IMG/VR virus record: IMGVR_UViG_3300027987_000368
Coordinates: 16,844-80,843 of that record
Source of the DNA: a virus
Length of the DNA stretch: 64,000 nt
Direction: 5' to 3' (one strand)
Part shown: positions 21,793 to 30,472 of the stretch, piece after piece
How the letters are laid out: every line of letters begins with the position of its first letter
How positions within the stretch are numbered: the first letter of the stretch is position 1
Made by a program: the position numbers and the translations under genes
Notes under the pieces: model-generated
What the model was told of the DNA's origin: nothing
What the model saw: the letters and a program-made list of their open reading frames with translations, nothing else
Database searches by the model: none

Positions 21793-22536
21793 ATGGCGAC
21801 CACGAACGAAGTTCAACAAACAGATTACAGCAGCCTGCGGGAGCATTGCGAGCAACTCGCCAGCCGTGGCAAGTGGACATGTCGACGCCGCCAAGGTGTC
21901 GCCAACGTTGCTCTCTTCAAAGATGGTCACGAGATCGAGGTCATCGCGGCGAACGTGCCAGCATGGGCTGTCGAGGTCCTGGCGATCGGCCCTCACGGTG
22001 TGCTCGCGCTTCTAGATGAGATCGATACGCTGCGGACCAGTTCTGTCACGATCGCCGAACGCGACGAGGCTCGCCGGCTCTATTGTGAGCTCGCCGGGAG
22101 CAGCGATTGTGGTCCGATGGGTGATGGTCATGCGGACGTCGCCCGCGATCACGGCTGGGGCTACCTCTACGAGACGAAGTCTGACGGCACGAGTGAGCGC
22201 GACCAGGCCGAGCGCCACGACGAGCGCGACCAGGAGCTCGAGCGGCTGCGTGCGCGGGTCGTCATCAACTCCAGCGACGTCGCTCAGGCGAAGGTCACCG
22301 CGGCCACGCGCAACGCCTGGCTGCGCGAGCGCTGCGAGGCGAGCACCGGTCCAACACCTGGCACTACGATCTGGTCAAGGGATGGGGTCGAGGTCGCGCT
22401 CACCTGGGACGATGCGATCGATGACGGCGTGCAGCGCGGCGAGACGGCGCGCTTCATCAACAATGTCGCGCCGATGTTTGGCCTCACCCCGTGGGCGCTT
22501 CTCGAGCAGCTTGCCGCCGCGAGCCCGAGCGAATGA
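21793..22536 (+). CDS. Hypothetical protein, 247 aa
   Basis: Starts MATTNEVQQTDYSSLREHCE. Contains a charged helical middle (ERDQAERHDERDQELERLRA) and a compact C-terminal domain (VEVALTWDDAIDDGVQRGET). No family recognised. It leads a chain of plus-strand genes joined by ATGA overlaps. Confidence 0.65.
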   Translation: MATTNEVQQTDYSSLREHCEQLASRGKWTCRRRQGVANVALFKDGHEIEVIAANVPAWAVEVLAIGPHGVLALLDEIDTLRTSSVTIAERDEARRLYCELAGSSDCGPMGDGHADVARDHGWGYLYETKSDGTSERDQAERHDERDQELERLRARVVINSSDVAQAKVTAATRNAWLRERCEASTGPTPGTTIWSRDGVEVALTWDDAIDDGVQRGETARFINNVAPMFGLTPWALLEQLAAASPSE

Positions 22537-22967
22537 CCGACTGGACCAAGCACGGCAAGGGCAAGGTCGGCCGCTACGACTCGCACCCGAGCGGCTGGCA
22601 GATCCGCCATTGCGGGCACCCCACCGCGCACTGGCCCTGGTACGCGCTGGCGCCAACCGGCGAGCGTGTGTGCAGCGAGAGCGGCTTCGCGTGGCGCAAG
22701 CTCGCCGAGGCGCACGAGCACGTAGACCAGGCCATCGCGGGCGAGCGCGTGCTCAGCTACGCGCGTTGGTCCGGGTGTGGAAGGGAGATCTACGGCCGGC
22801 TCGTCTGGCGCTGCTATGCCTGCGACGCCCCGGCGGCCGGGCGCGCGATCCCTGGCGGCGACCCGCGGACACCGAGCAAGCCAGCATGCGAGCGGCACCG
22901 TTGGGCCGAACTCGGGGCTGACTCTCGCCGCCGGCTGGACGGGGCCGAACCCATGGCGGCGCCATGA
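22533..22967 (+). CDS. Hypothetical protein, 144 aa
   Basis: Starts MTDWTKHGKGKVGRYDSHPS, ATGA-coupled. WQIRHCGHPTAHWPWYALAP and a Cys cluster (CGREIYGRLVWRCYACDAP) give a His/Cys pattern that could bind metal. The HCGHPTAHWPWY segment looks like a small beta domain common in phage accessory proteins. Function unknown. Confidence 0.65.
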   Translation: MTDWTKHGKGKVGRYDSHPSGWQIRHCGHPTAHWPWYALAPTGERVCSESGFAWRKLAEAHEHVDQAIAGERVLSYARWSGCGREIYGRLVWRCYACDAPAAGRAIPGGDPRTPSKPACERHRWAELGADSRRRLDGAEPMAAP

Positions 22968-23578
22968 CCGACGCGCCGATCGTCGAGCTCAAGCCCGTCG
23001 TCGGCCTCGACGGCGCGTGCGCCAGCTGGGGGGCGAACTGTGGCCCGGGAGCCATCGCCGCTGCGCTCGGGGTGGGCATCGACCGTGTGCGCGGGGCCGT
23101 CTCGAGCAGCGGGAAGTTCAAGGGCTACATGGGCGTGCGCGACTTTCGAGCTGCGATCCCGAGCGCGGGCGGGCGGATCGTCCGCCAGAGGTCGAAGCCG
23201 ATCGGGCCGACCGACGTCTTCGACCTATGGCACGCTATGTCCGCCGCCACCGAGGACCTCGAGGGCAAGCCGGTCATCGTGCTCTTGCGGTTCTGCGGGC
23301 CCTGGGACAGCGTGCCGCGGGCGGCCGCGACCTACCGCCACGCGATCGCCTACCGCCGGGTGTTCTTCCGCAGCCGCGATTACTGGACCCAGAGCGCCTA
23401 CGGGCCCGGCTGGGTCTTCGACGTCAACAACCACGAGCGCGACGACGCGACGTGCTGGCTGCCATCCCAGGCCTGGCGCAACCAAGTCTTGATCGATCTG
23501 CTGCCAGCGCGCGGCAACGGCCTGGTCGCGGTCGACTGGATGGCCCAGGTCGAGCGCGTGGAATCGACCGGCGCGTGA
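22964..23578 (+). CDS. Papain-like fold (C39-type) cysteine peptidase-like protein
   Basis: 204 residues. GANCGPGAIAAALGV (22-37 region) resembles the catalytic Cys motif of C39/papain-fold peptidases, YRHAIAYR (around 123-130) supplies a His, and WVFDVNNHE (around 149-157) supplies the Asp/Asn. Length fits a single domain. Similar proteins occur in phages without known function; peptidase or transglutaminase-like activity is possible. ATGA-coupled to the gene before it. Confidence 0.5.
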   Translation: MTDAPIVELKPVVGLDGACASWGANCGPGAIAAALGVGIDRVRGAVSSSGKFKGYMGVRDFRAAIPSAGGRIVRQRSKPIGPTDVFDLWHAMSAATEDLEGKPVIVLLRFCGPWDSVPRAAATYRHAIAYRRVFFRSRDYWTQSAYGPGWVFDVNNHERDDATCWLPSQAWRNQVLIDLLPARGNGLVAVDWMAQVERVESTGA

Positions 23579-23593
23579 GCAGATTGCGCCCGC

Positions 23594-24832
23594 ATGACAA
23601 CCGACGTCACCTTCGCCATCGCCACCGCAAGCTCCCCAGACGAGGTGCCCGACTGGGTTCCCGAAGGCATGGCCGACGAGGCCCGAGACAGGCTCGCGAG
23701 CAACTACAACGAGCGAACGGTCATGTTCATCATCAAGACGAAGATGGTCCATCTCGGAGGGCACAAGGGCCTCATTGAGGATCCGCCGGCCCAGCTGCCG
23801 CCCATCAAGAAGTGTCACGAGCTGATGGCCAGTCGCGACCTCGATGGCCTCGACATGCTCGAAGAACGTCGTCAGCTTGCGGCGGCCGTGGATGATGCGA
23901 TGGACGCCCTCGAAGAAGCTGGACGGGCGATGGCGCAAGCGGCCAAGTTCTTGCTCGCCGACGCCATGCGCCGGTCCGAACTCTCGAAGGCCGCCGCGCA
24001 GCTCGAGGCCGATCTTCACCTGGCCCGATCGAATGGCCAATCGGATTTCATCGAGGGCCAGCGCTTCGTGGCCAGCGCGCTCACTCCCGAGGCCCGCGCA
24101 TGGGCGGACCATACCCAGCTGAGTTTGGAGGCCGGAAACGCAGAACCTACGCCTGAGCAGTGGTCGGTTCTGCGAGCTGAGAACATCGACCACGAGACGT
24201 TCGTGACCAGCTACGGGCGAGCTGGTGAGCGCATCGACGCGCATCACGATGTCCTGACCGCTCGACTTTGCGAGTTCACCAGCGCCGATGACATCGAACG
24301 GATGGCCGCACGCGGCGCGATGGCTGTCGTGCTCGCGCAGCTCACAGCCGCGCGGCTCGACCTCGCCAACGCTCGCGCAGAACGTGACCGGGCAGAGATG
24401 GCCAACAGCGACGCCATCGGGTCTCCATGCGAGCTCGACACCGAGCCCGAGCCCGAGCCCGAGTGGCGCGGGTTCCCCCGCGACCGCGAGGAGCTCGGCT
24501 ACGAGCGCACATCCGCGTGGATGGCGCTCGGCCGGCGCGGCGATCAGCGAGGAGACGAACCGCACATGACCCAGGCTCTCCGCCCCTCAAACACCCGCCC
24601 CTCAACTTCGACAAAGCTCACCATGTTCAACTTCGGCGACGCAATCACGATCCTCAAGGCCGGCGGCCGCGTCCAACGGCAAGGCTGGAACGGAAAGGGC
24701 ATGCACCTCTACTTGGTCAGCTTCCCGAGCTGCGAGCCCTGCATCGTCCTGCACACGGCTGCTGGCCTCGAGCAGCCCGGCTGGAACGCGAGCACGGCCG
24801 ACGTCCTGGCCAACGACTGGATCGAGCTGTGA
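23594..24832 (+). CDS. Protein with C-terminal DUF2829 (Tad2-like anti-Thoeris) domain
   Basis: 412 residues. The last 69 (FNFGDAITILKAGGRVQRQG, WNGKGMHLYLV, then WNASTADVLANDWIEL) match DUF2829, the family of Tad2, which binds cyclic-ADP-ribose-type signals of Thoeris defence. The preceding ~340 residues are helical, charged and unassigned, ending in an EPEPEPEW linker. Met at 24623 could start a free Tad2-sized protein, but no ribosome-binding site precedes it, so a fusion is more likely. Residues known to bind the signal cannot be checked by eye; the family match is good, the anti-defence role inferred. Confidence 0.7.
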   Translation: MTTDVTFAIATASSPDEVPDWVPEGMADEARDRLASNYNERTVMFIIKTKMVHLGGHKGLIEDPPAQLPPIKKCHELMASRDLDGLDMLEERRQLAAAVDDAMDALEEAGRAMAQAAKFLLADAMRRSELSKAAAQLEADLHLARSNGQSDFIEGQRFVASALTPEARAWADHTQLSLEAGNAEPTPEQWSVLRAENIDHETFVTSYGRAGERIDAHHDVLTARLCEFTSADDIERMAARGAMAVVLAQLTAARLDLANARAERDRAEMANSDAIGSPCELDTEPEPEPEWRGFPRDREELGYERTSAWMALGRRGDQRGDEPHMTQALRPSNTRPSTSTKLTMFNFGDAITILKAGGRVQRQGWNGKGMHLYLVSFPSCEPCIVLHTAAGLEQPGWNASTADVLANDWIEL

Positions 24833-24978
24833 ACCGCGAGAAGCGAAGCCCCGAACACGTCCGCCAGCTCAACGGCGTCCGCGTACGGTCAATGATCGTC
24901 GACGTTGACGGCGGCTCACCGGATGATCTCGCGCTCGAGCAGGGTCTTGATCTCGTCCGGCGAGCTGCCGGGCCATGA
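24829..24978 (+). CDS. Small protein, 49 aa (GTG start)
   Basis: GTG at 24829 overlaps the previous stop (GTGA) and its own stop overlaps the next ATG (ATGA). It reads MNREKRSPEHVRQLNGV, then an acidic section. Function unknown. Confidence 0.5.
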   Translation: MNREKRSPEHVRQLNGVRVRSMIVDVDGGSPDDLALEQGLDLVRRAAGP

Positions 24979-25313
24979 CCAGCGAGAAGCGCCCCGGCCC
25001 CGAGTGGACCCCGATCCCCTGGCCGACCGGCGCCCCGGGCCCGACGGCCAGCGCCTGGCGGTGCGGCCCGATCGTCGCGCTGTCCGAACTCGTCGTCGCC
25101 GAGTACCCCGATGGCGTCGGCGAGGGCCCGCAGTGGATCGTCTCGATCTCCAGCAGCGGCAAGCGGCCCAAGCCGAAGCAGGTGCGCAAGGCGCTCCGAT
25201 CCTTCGACATGGTAGCGACCGAGGAGGACTGCCATCACCCACAAACCGGGCGAGCGCGGCAACCTGACCAGCAAGGCGCGACGGTTGGTATCTCGCTGAC
25301 ATCGGCCACCTAG
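24975..25313 (+). CDS. Hypothetical protein, 112 aa
   Basis: Starts MTSEKRPGPEWTPIPWP. The pattern QWIVSISSSGKRPKPKQVRK followed by EEDCHHPQTGRARQ resembles a small phage family annotated in other phages as DUF7694-like. Role unknown. ATGA-coupled to the gene before it. Confidence 0.55.
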   Translation: MTSEKRPGPEWTPIPWPTGAPGPTASAWRCGPIVALSELVVAEYPDGVGEGPQWIVSISSSGKRPKPKQVRKALRSFDMVATEEDCHHPQTGRARQPDQQGATVGISLTSAT

Positions 25314-25330
25314 CTATGCTTCAGAGGCCG

Positions 25331-25400
25331 ATGTCCCTCGACATGTCCCTTGTGTCCCCCGGCGTGAAACCCGGCGTGTCCCTTGTGTCCCCTGTGTCCC
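25331..25400 (+). repeat. Six (A/G)TGTCCC iterons upstream of putative terS
   Basis: Heptamers start at 25331, 25343, 25352, 25376, 25385 and 25394, i.e. spaced by 12, 9, 24, 9 and 9 bp. They end 21 bp before the GTG of the HTH gene at 25422. They could bind that HTH protein as an operator or as a packaging (pac-like) site. Confidence 0.7.
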
Positions 25401-25421
25401 ACGCGGTGTTACGATGTGGTT

Positions 25422-26180
25422 GTGAAGCTCGAGCCCACGGACACGCGACCATCGGAGATCCTGCGCCTTGTCGGGTCTGGCCTCACAGCAAAGGACGCGG
25501 CGGCCGAGGTCGGGATCAGCCGCAAGACGGTCACTCGGTGGCGACAGGGGTTGGCCGGGTTTGCCGCGGCATGCGATCGAGCTGCAGTTCTGAGCAGCGG
25601 CACGTCGCCAGCGGAGCGATCCGCGCTCGACTTGCTCGTGCGGACGTGGACCCCCGGCGGCCTGGTCAGCGCGCAGCATGAAGAGCCCACCCAGCCTGGC
25701 CAGCCTGGCCAACCCGAGGCTCTCGAGCAAGAGCCGGCTACGGACTCGGTCGCAAAACCGGAAGCGGCACCATCGCCGTCGAGCACCGTGGACCCAGACG
25801 TGCTCGATGTACGGGGGAAAGAGCTCGCAGTCGCCCGCCGATCTCCAGCTGCCGAGCCAGAGTCTCCCTACACGACGGCGCGTCCGCCCACGCCAGCCGA
25901 GTGGCTTGCGGAGATGGCATTGCTCAGCAAGGACTCGTCGCAGCCAGCTCAGGTCCGGGCGGTGGCGATCGCAGCGGTGAGCTCTGGCGTGCTCGGCGGG
26001 CCAGTGAGGCGGCCAGTCGAGGCCGAGCAGGTGCCCAGCCAGGTCCGCGGCCGTGACCCAGGCGTGCCGGCGAGCGTCTGGAAGGAGGCGCGAAAGAACT
26101 TCCTCGGCCCAGCTCCAGACGACAAGCCGGACGCGGCTCCTGGCGGTGACGTCGTCGAGTTCGAGCGGGCGCCTGGCTAG
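25422..26180 (+). CDS. HTH protein, candidate small terminase subunit
   Basis: 252 residues from GTG 25422. Residues about 10-45 form a helix-turn-helix (ILRLVGSGLTAKDAAAEVGI, then SRKTVTRWRQG) of the type found in small terminases and transposase-like regulators. A Pro/Gln/Glu-rich linker follows, then a helical part (AEWLAEMALLSKDSSQPAQV) and an acidic tail. The large terminase is 24 kb away on the other strand, which is unusual, but no other TerS candidate is seen. The iterons upstream are a natural binding site. A regulator is the alternative. Confidence 0.45.
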   Translation: MKLEPTDTRPSEILRLVGSGLTAKDAAAEVGISRKTVTRWRQGLAGFAAACDRAAVLSSGTSPAERSALDLLVRTWTPGGLVSAQHEEPTQPGQPGQPEALEQEPATDSVAKPEAAPSPSSTVDPDVLDVRGKELAVARRSPAAEPESPYTTARPPTPAEWLAEMALLSKDSSQPAQVRAVAIAAVSSGVLGGPVRRPVEAEQVPSQVRGRDPGVPASVWKEARKNFLGPAPDDKPDAAPGGDVVEFERAPG

Positions 26181-26214
26181 ACCGGACCGCGCAGCCCCGT
26201 GATACCGTCTGCTC

Positions 26215-26589
26215 ATGGCCTCCGAATTCGTGCTCTTGACGCAGACCCAGGTCACGCCCCGGCTGCGTATCGGCTACCGCGTGAGCGTCGGAGCTCGCTG
26301 CCTGGCCAAGCGCTCGGGGCCCGGGCTGATCGGGATCGAGATCCGGCGGGGCGATGGCGGGGGCCCAGAGTTCTACCCCGACGTCGTCGATTACCTGATC
26401 TACGGACCGGTTCTTGCGGGCGAGGAACTCGAGCTCAAGCTGGGGGCGATCGACATGGTCGACGCGGGGTCTTACCCCCGCACCTACATGCTGCGCTTGG
26501 TGGCGATCGGCGGGGTTGACGACGTCAACGTGCGCGACGCGAACATCGCGACGTCTCCGTATTCGGAGCCCGGGCTTGTCCCGCCGTAG
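26215..26589 (+). CDS. Hypothetical beta-rich protein, 124 aa
   Basis: Starts MASEFVLLTQTQVTPRLRIG. Strand-rich, low charge, with DMVDAGSYPRTYMLRLVAIG near the end; composition fits a small virion or adhesin-like domain. It lies convergent to gp48, where tail-fibre genes usually follow, so a tail-associated role is possible. Confidence 0.55.
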   Translation: MASEFVLLTQTQVTPRLRIGYRVSVGARCLAKRSGPGLIGIEIRRGDGGGPEFYPDVVDYLIYGPVLAGEELELKLGAIDMVDAGSYPRTYMLRLVAIGGVDDVNVRDANIATSPYSEPGLVPP

Positions 26590-26655
26590 GAACGACTTCG
26601 CCGGGTCGGTCATTGCTGCGTGGTCTACGGCGCGAGCTCAAGCGCCAAGGCGTGA

Positions 26656-27246
26656 TCACGTGAACGTGTAGATCGCGTGGAAGCCAGCCTGCAGCTGGCC
26701 ATTGATCAGGTCTTGTAGAGCCTGGTCCTGCGCCGCCCCGAGGCTCGTCGCGGTCACCTGCATGGTGACCTTCCACAGGCCGCCGGCGAGGTAGTCGTCG
26801 GCGACGCTGACCGTCGTGAAGGGGTCAGCGGCCGGTGTCACCACGGCGTCGAGGTAGCCAGCATCGACGCACACGCTGGTGTAGTACTCGGCATTCACAC
26901 CGCCCTCAGCTCGCATTTTGGCGAGGACCGTCGCGCGCCGCTCGTCGAGCGTCTGCCCGTCGACCGGCACGATCGCTCGTTCGGCCTCGCGCTCGGCGAG
27001 CAGAATGTCCGCCGTCCGCGGATCATATTGTCGCTCGAGCACCTCCCGAGCTCGACGAAGCCGCGAGAAGAACCGCGCGATCGCTCGGGCTGTGGCGGGA
27101 AGCCAGCCGACCGTGCGATTCCAGTACTCGCCAAGCGGAAACTGGCGTAGTACCTCGGCCAGCTCGGCCACCGACGTCACGTTGAGGAACGCCAGGTCGC
27201 TGGTGGATTCGACTTCTTGCTCACCGTAGATGTCGATAAATGCCAT
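26656..27246 (-). CDS. Baseplate protein, Mu gp48-like (DUF2313/YmfQ)
   Basis: 196 residues. FPLGEYWNRTVGWLPATARA, then SRLRRAREVLERQYDPRTADILLAEREAERAI and DERRATVLAKM, match the DUF2313 pattern (early Arg-rich helix, 'ExDPRTAxxLLxxWE', 'RRxxV'). In Mu, gp48 follows gp47 at the baseplate edge, as it does here. Its 3' end has a diverged partial copy at 14875-14955. Confidence 0.8.
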   Translation of the reverse strand: MAFIDIYGEQEVESTSDLAFLNVTSVAELAEVLRQFPLGEYWNRTVGWLPATARAIARFFSRLRRAREVLERQYDPRTADILLAEREAERAIVPVDGQTLDERRATVLAKMRAEGGVNAEYYTSVCVDAGYLDAVVTPAADPFTTVSVADDYLAGGLWKVTMQVTATSLGAAQDQALQDLINGQLQAGFHAIYTFT

Positions 27247-27247
27247 G

Positions 27248-27655
27248 TCACACGTCCCGAACGCGAACTACGATCGCGCCGATCTGGAACCTGGCTTCCT
27301 CGCCAATGCCGGAAAACACGACAGGCGTTGGCGCACCGATGAAGTCCGTTATTTGCCCAGCGCGAAGCAGGTTACCGGCCACCGATGCATCGAAGATCGC
27401 CCAGTAGTCGGCGCTGCCTGCCTCTGTGATCGTCGGAAACTCGATCGGTGATGCGTTTGATCGCGCCGACTTGCCGACGCCAGGAACCGACGTGGTCCAG
27501 TCCTGGTGCGCCGCGCGAGCATAGCCGGCCAAAGTGATCTCGACACCGGGAGCTCCTGGGTCGATGGGGTTGCCGAGGTACAGGGCGATGTACCGATCCG
27601 TGCCGGCCGGCAAAACGCCAGCGAGCATGTAGGCCCGGCCGACTTCAGGATCCAT
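27248..27655 (-). CDS. Tail-associated structural protein, 135 aa
   Basis: Starts MDPEVGRAYMLAGVLPAGTD. The order RYIALYLGNP, GYARAAHQDW, PIEFPTITEAG, FDASVAGNLLRAG and EEARFQIGAIVVRV matches a small family of phage tail/fibre-associated proteins with the pattern 'YVALYxGDP...FPxxT...DxxxGGxLL'. It lies between gp47 and gp48. Exact position in the virion is unknown. Confidence 0.6.
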   Translation of the reverse strand: MDPEVGRAYMLAGVLPAGTDRYIALYLGNPIDPGAPGVEITLAGYARAAHQDWTTSVPGVGKSARSNASPIEFPTITEAGSADYWAIFDASVAGNLLRAGQITDFIGAPTPVVFSGIGEEARFQIGAIVVRVRDV

Positions 27656-27667
27656 TGCTCGCCTTGT

Positions 27668-28768
27668 TCATGGTGGTTCCGTCCACGTTATTGTACCTGG
27701 AACGAGCAGCGATGTCGCCCCTACGACCGTGTCGTAGGGCCCATATCCGCCCAGTCCGTCGCTCACGAAAAGGCGGTGATGCTGCTCTCCTGCTGCCCGG
27801 TCGACCGCCTTCACCAGGTCGTCGTAGTAGGCAATCCCCCCTGGCTCGACGTCCGCGAGCGCGAGCGCGAGGGACTGCGTGACAGCGTTTTGGATATCGA
27901 CCGTGTCCGGCGTCAGCACGATGTAGGGGTCGAGGTTTTGCAGCACGGGCCCTTGAACGAACACCCCATGCAGGCCAGCTGGCTTGAGCGCGGTCAGGGA
28001 TGCCTCGACCGTGGCTATCAGAGCGGGGCTGGGGACCGGCGAGTCGCCGGGGTCTGTGGGGTCCCACTCCTGCGCGATGACCACGAGCACCGTGCCGATC
28101 CCAAAGGCGGCGTCGAAGGCCCATGCCTGCGCCACGCCTGCTACGTCGGTCGACCAGCCGATGTAGTCTTGCTCGCTCCCACCGAGCGGGACCGACTGAA
28201 TCTTGAAGAGCGTGCGCAAGCCCACCGATTCGGCATCCTCGGCGTCGAAGCCATCGGTGATCCCGTCTTCGCCCGCCGTGCCGAGCACGATGACGTCAGC
28301 ATCCACACCAGCTGGCGGCGACGGAAACGTGAGCACGGTGCCCGTCGCCGTGTTGCCGATCGATCCAGCCTCGGAAGCGGTGATGGTGATTGTCACCTCG
28401 CCAGTGACAAGCACGACGAATGGCGCCTGCGTCAAGAATTCTGTGCCGTCGTCTCGAGCGACCACGGTCAGCGCCGGAATCACGCTCCCGGCCACGCCGG
28501 TCGCTCGGCCCAGGCCGGTCGCAGAGGTGGCCGGGTTCGGGGTGACCCCGTAGATCGCAGCCCACAGCAATTTGAAGGCAGCGTCAGCGAGATCGACAAA
28601 CATCTGCCGCGCCTCCCATTGCAGGATGCGCAAGTACAGGTATCCGATAGCCGCGAGCGCGAAGGCGATTGCCTCTCGAATCCGGCTTCCGAGCGTCCCG
28701 TTGATCTCGGTCTCGACGTCGTCGCGGGCGAGCTGACGCAGCTGTTTCAGTGTTGGGATCGTGAACAT
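27668..28768 (-). CDS. Baseplate J-like protein (Mu gp47)
   Basis: 366 residues from MFTIPTLKQLRQLARDD. The N-terminal helices, RATGVAGSVIPALTVVARDDGTEF-type hexapeptide strand, EAGSIGNTATGTVL and DAESVGLRTLFKIQSVPLGGSEQDYIGW follow the Baseplate_J domain order ('aGsxiPaGt', 'aGxxGNv', 'GxxxDYxxwa'). It forms the baseplate wedge. The neighbours gp46 and gp48 confirm it. Confidence 0.9.
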   Translation of the reverse strand: MFTIPTLKQLRQLARDDVETEINGTLGSRIREAIAFALAAIGYLYLRILQWEARQMFVDLADAAFKLLWAAIYGVTPNPATSATGLGRATGVAGSVIPALTVVARDDGTEFLTQAPFVVLVTGEVTITITASEAGSIGNTATGTVLTFPSPPAGVDADVIVLGTAGEDGITDGFDAEDAESVGLRTLFKIQSVPLGGSEQDYIGWSTDVAGVAQAWAFDAAFGIGTVLVVIAQEWDPTDPGDSPVPSPALIATVEASLTALKPAGLHGVFVQGPVLQNLDPYIVLTPDTVDIQNAVTQSLALALADVEPGGIAYYDDLVKAVDRAAGEQHHRLFVSDGLGGYGPYDTVVGATSLLVPGTITWTEPP

Positions 28769-28769
28769 C

Positions 28770-29171
28770 TCAGCCGCCTCCCTGCGGCAACACAACGGCA
28801 CCCTCGGCCACGCCGTTGCTACCGGTACGCGTGATTGCCCATCGCATCGTCAGTTCGTTGGCGGCCGTCTGTGTGACTGTGACGTCGACGCTCGACGCAT
28901 GAAGCGGCACAAACGCGGCGCGAAGGGCTGACTCGTAGCGCTCCTTGAGCAACTCGCGCGTGCTGGCGACGAGCGGTTGTGCAAAGCTCAGCCACGCGCG
29001 CGAGCTCGCCCCCTCGTGCCGACGACACAACCACTGCTGGTGCCGGCGGCTGTCCCGTGGCCGAACCGTGGAGCGCTCTGGGGCGTCAGTGAAGCAGACC
29101 GCCAGCACTTCCTCGGTCAGGGCGTCGAGCTGCTGGCCGGCGAGTTCGTAGACTGGTTTGGCGTTGGTCAT
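28770..29171 (-). CDS. Baseplate protein, Mu gp46-like
   Basis: 133 residues starting MTNAKPVYELAGQQLDALTE. 'DALTEEVLAVCFTDAPERST' and 'LLKERYESALRAAFVPLHAS' fit the gp46/GPW-type layout, as does the position between gp45/gp43 and gp47. Sequence similarity is moderate; context is strong. Confidence 0.7.
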   Translation of the reverse strand: MTNAKPVYELAGQQLDALTEEVLAVCFTDAPERSTVRPRDSRRHQQWLCRRHEGASSRAWLSFAQPLVASTRELLKERYESALRAAFVPLHASSVDVTVTQTAANELTMRWAITRTGSNGVAEGAVVLPQGGG

Positions 29172-30472
29172 GCGAGAGGGTCGAGGTAGAGGATCTTCGT
29201 GCCGGGCAGCAGCCGCAGCATCTCAGGTCCCAGGGCGTTGGTGTCAATTACGCTGTCTACCGCGCGCTGCAGCACGTCGTCGTTGACAGCGCCGAGGTCG
29301 TCATACAACTCGGGGATCAGGGAGAAGACGTCGGTCGTCGTGATGATGGTGTGCGTGAGCAGCCGCGGCAGCGAGGCCGCGGTCTCCGCAAGAAATTGCC
29401 GCGTGGCCTGTCGCATCACGCGGGCATGCTGGTACACGTCACGATCGAGATTCCCCAGGGCGAACAGCGCCTCGAAGGCTGGCTCGAGCGCGTCGGCCAC
29501 GGCCAGCACGCTGTTGACGGTGCCGAACTCGGTCGACGTGATCGCCAGGCAAACAGACACGGTGACCGAGGACAAGACCAGCTGCGTGGCGGCGGCGACT
29601 TCGTCGACCTCCTCTAGATCTTCTTCGCTCGGTATCGGGACCAGGTCGGCCTGCAACGTCGCCGCGCCGTCGTTGAAATTGACCCCGTCGAAGAGCGCGC
29701 CAACGAAGATGTCGGCAGCCTTGTTGCTCGTCGGATTTTGGATCACCGCCGAACCCGTATCTATGTCGCCCTGCGAAGCGAGCGAGGGCACGAGCGATAG
29801 CAGCTGGAGAGCAGCACCCATGAGCTGCATCGCCAGATTTTGCGGCGCGTTCAGGATCTGCTCGAGGGTGCTCGCTATCGCCTGAATCGTTCCGGCGACA
29901 TTGTTGACTGCTCCGAACGCTGCGGAGATTTTGCCCAGCGTATTCGTCAGCCATTCGAGCCCGGCCAGCAGCGTCTCGAGCTGTCCGTCGTAGGGGCCGT
30001 TCAGGCTCTGCCGGCGGCTGAAGTCGAGCGCCACCGCCTTGCTCAGCAGCGAGATCGCAGACTCGACGGCCGAGATCGCGGACTCCGAGAGGATCAGCTG
30101 CGGCTCTGCGTCGATGAGCGTGAGCGACCCCTCGCTCATGAGCTGGCGCGCCTCGTCGTATAGCGTCAGCGAGTACTCGCCATCGAGCCAAAGGCCCGTC
30201 ACTTCTCCGAGCACGGGCGAGTTCAAGGTGAACGGTCCGCCAGCCAGAAACATCGCCCGCAGATCCAGCGACGCGGTCTCGTAGTCGGACACGATCCACT
30301 CGCCATCTTGGATCAACATGAAGTCGACACGGACCCGCTCCGGCGCCTGGCCGAGCGTGACCACGGTCGCGCCGTCGACGTTGGGCGCCTCCTTGATGAC
30401 CGTGCGCTCGGACCCTGTGAGCGCCGTGGTCGTGATGAAGACCGGGATGTCGTTGATGCTTCCGCGCTCCAT
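29168..30472 (-). CDS. Tail/DNA circularization-type protein, Mu gp43 (gpN)-like
   Basis: 434 residues. The N-terminal part has DFMLIQDGEWIVSDYETASL, GGPFTLNSPVLGEVTGLWLD and YSLTLYDEARQLMSEGSLTL, the DNA_circ_N domain pattern. The rest is long helical segments (AAFGAVNNVAGTIQAIASTLEQIL). In Mu the protein links the tape measure to the baseplate hub. Order and spacing agree. Confidence 0.75.
   Translation of the reverse strand: MERGSINDIPVFITTTALTGSERTVIKEAPNVDGATVVTLGQAPERVRVDFMLIQDGEWIVSDYETASLDLRAMFLAGGPFTLNSPVLGEVTGLWLDGEYSLTLYDEARQLMSEGSLTLIDAEPQLILSESAISAVESAISLLSKAVALDFSRRQSLNGPYDGQLETLLAGLEWLTNTLGKISAAFGAVNNVAGTIQAIASTLEQILNAPQNLAMQLMGAALQLLSLVPSLASQGDIDTGSAVIQNPTSNKAADIFVGALFDGVNFNDGAATLQADLVPIPSEEDLEEVDEVAAATQLVLSSVTVSVCLAITSTEFGTVNSVLAVADALEPAFEALFALGNLDRDVYQHARVMRQATRQFLAETAASLPRLLTHTIITTTDVFSLIPELYDDLGAVNDDVLQRAVDSVIDTNALGPEMLRLLPGTKILYLDPLA

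Noticed and set aside
25331-25400. Possible CRISPR array
   Set aside because: The repeats are 7 bp with 2-17 bp between them, far too short for CRISPR; iterons explain them.
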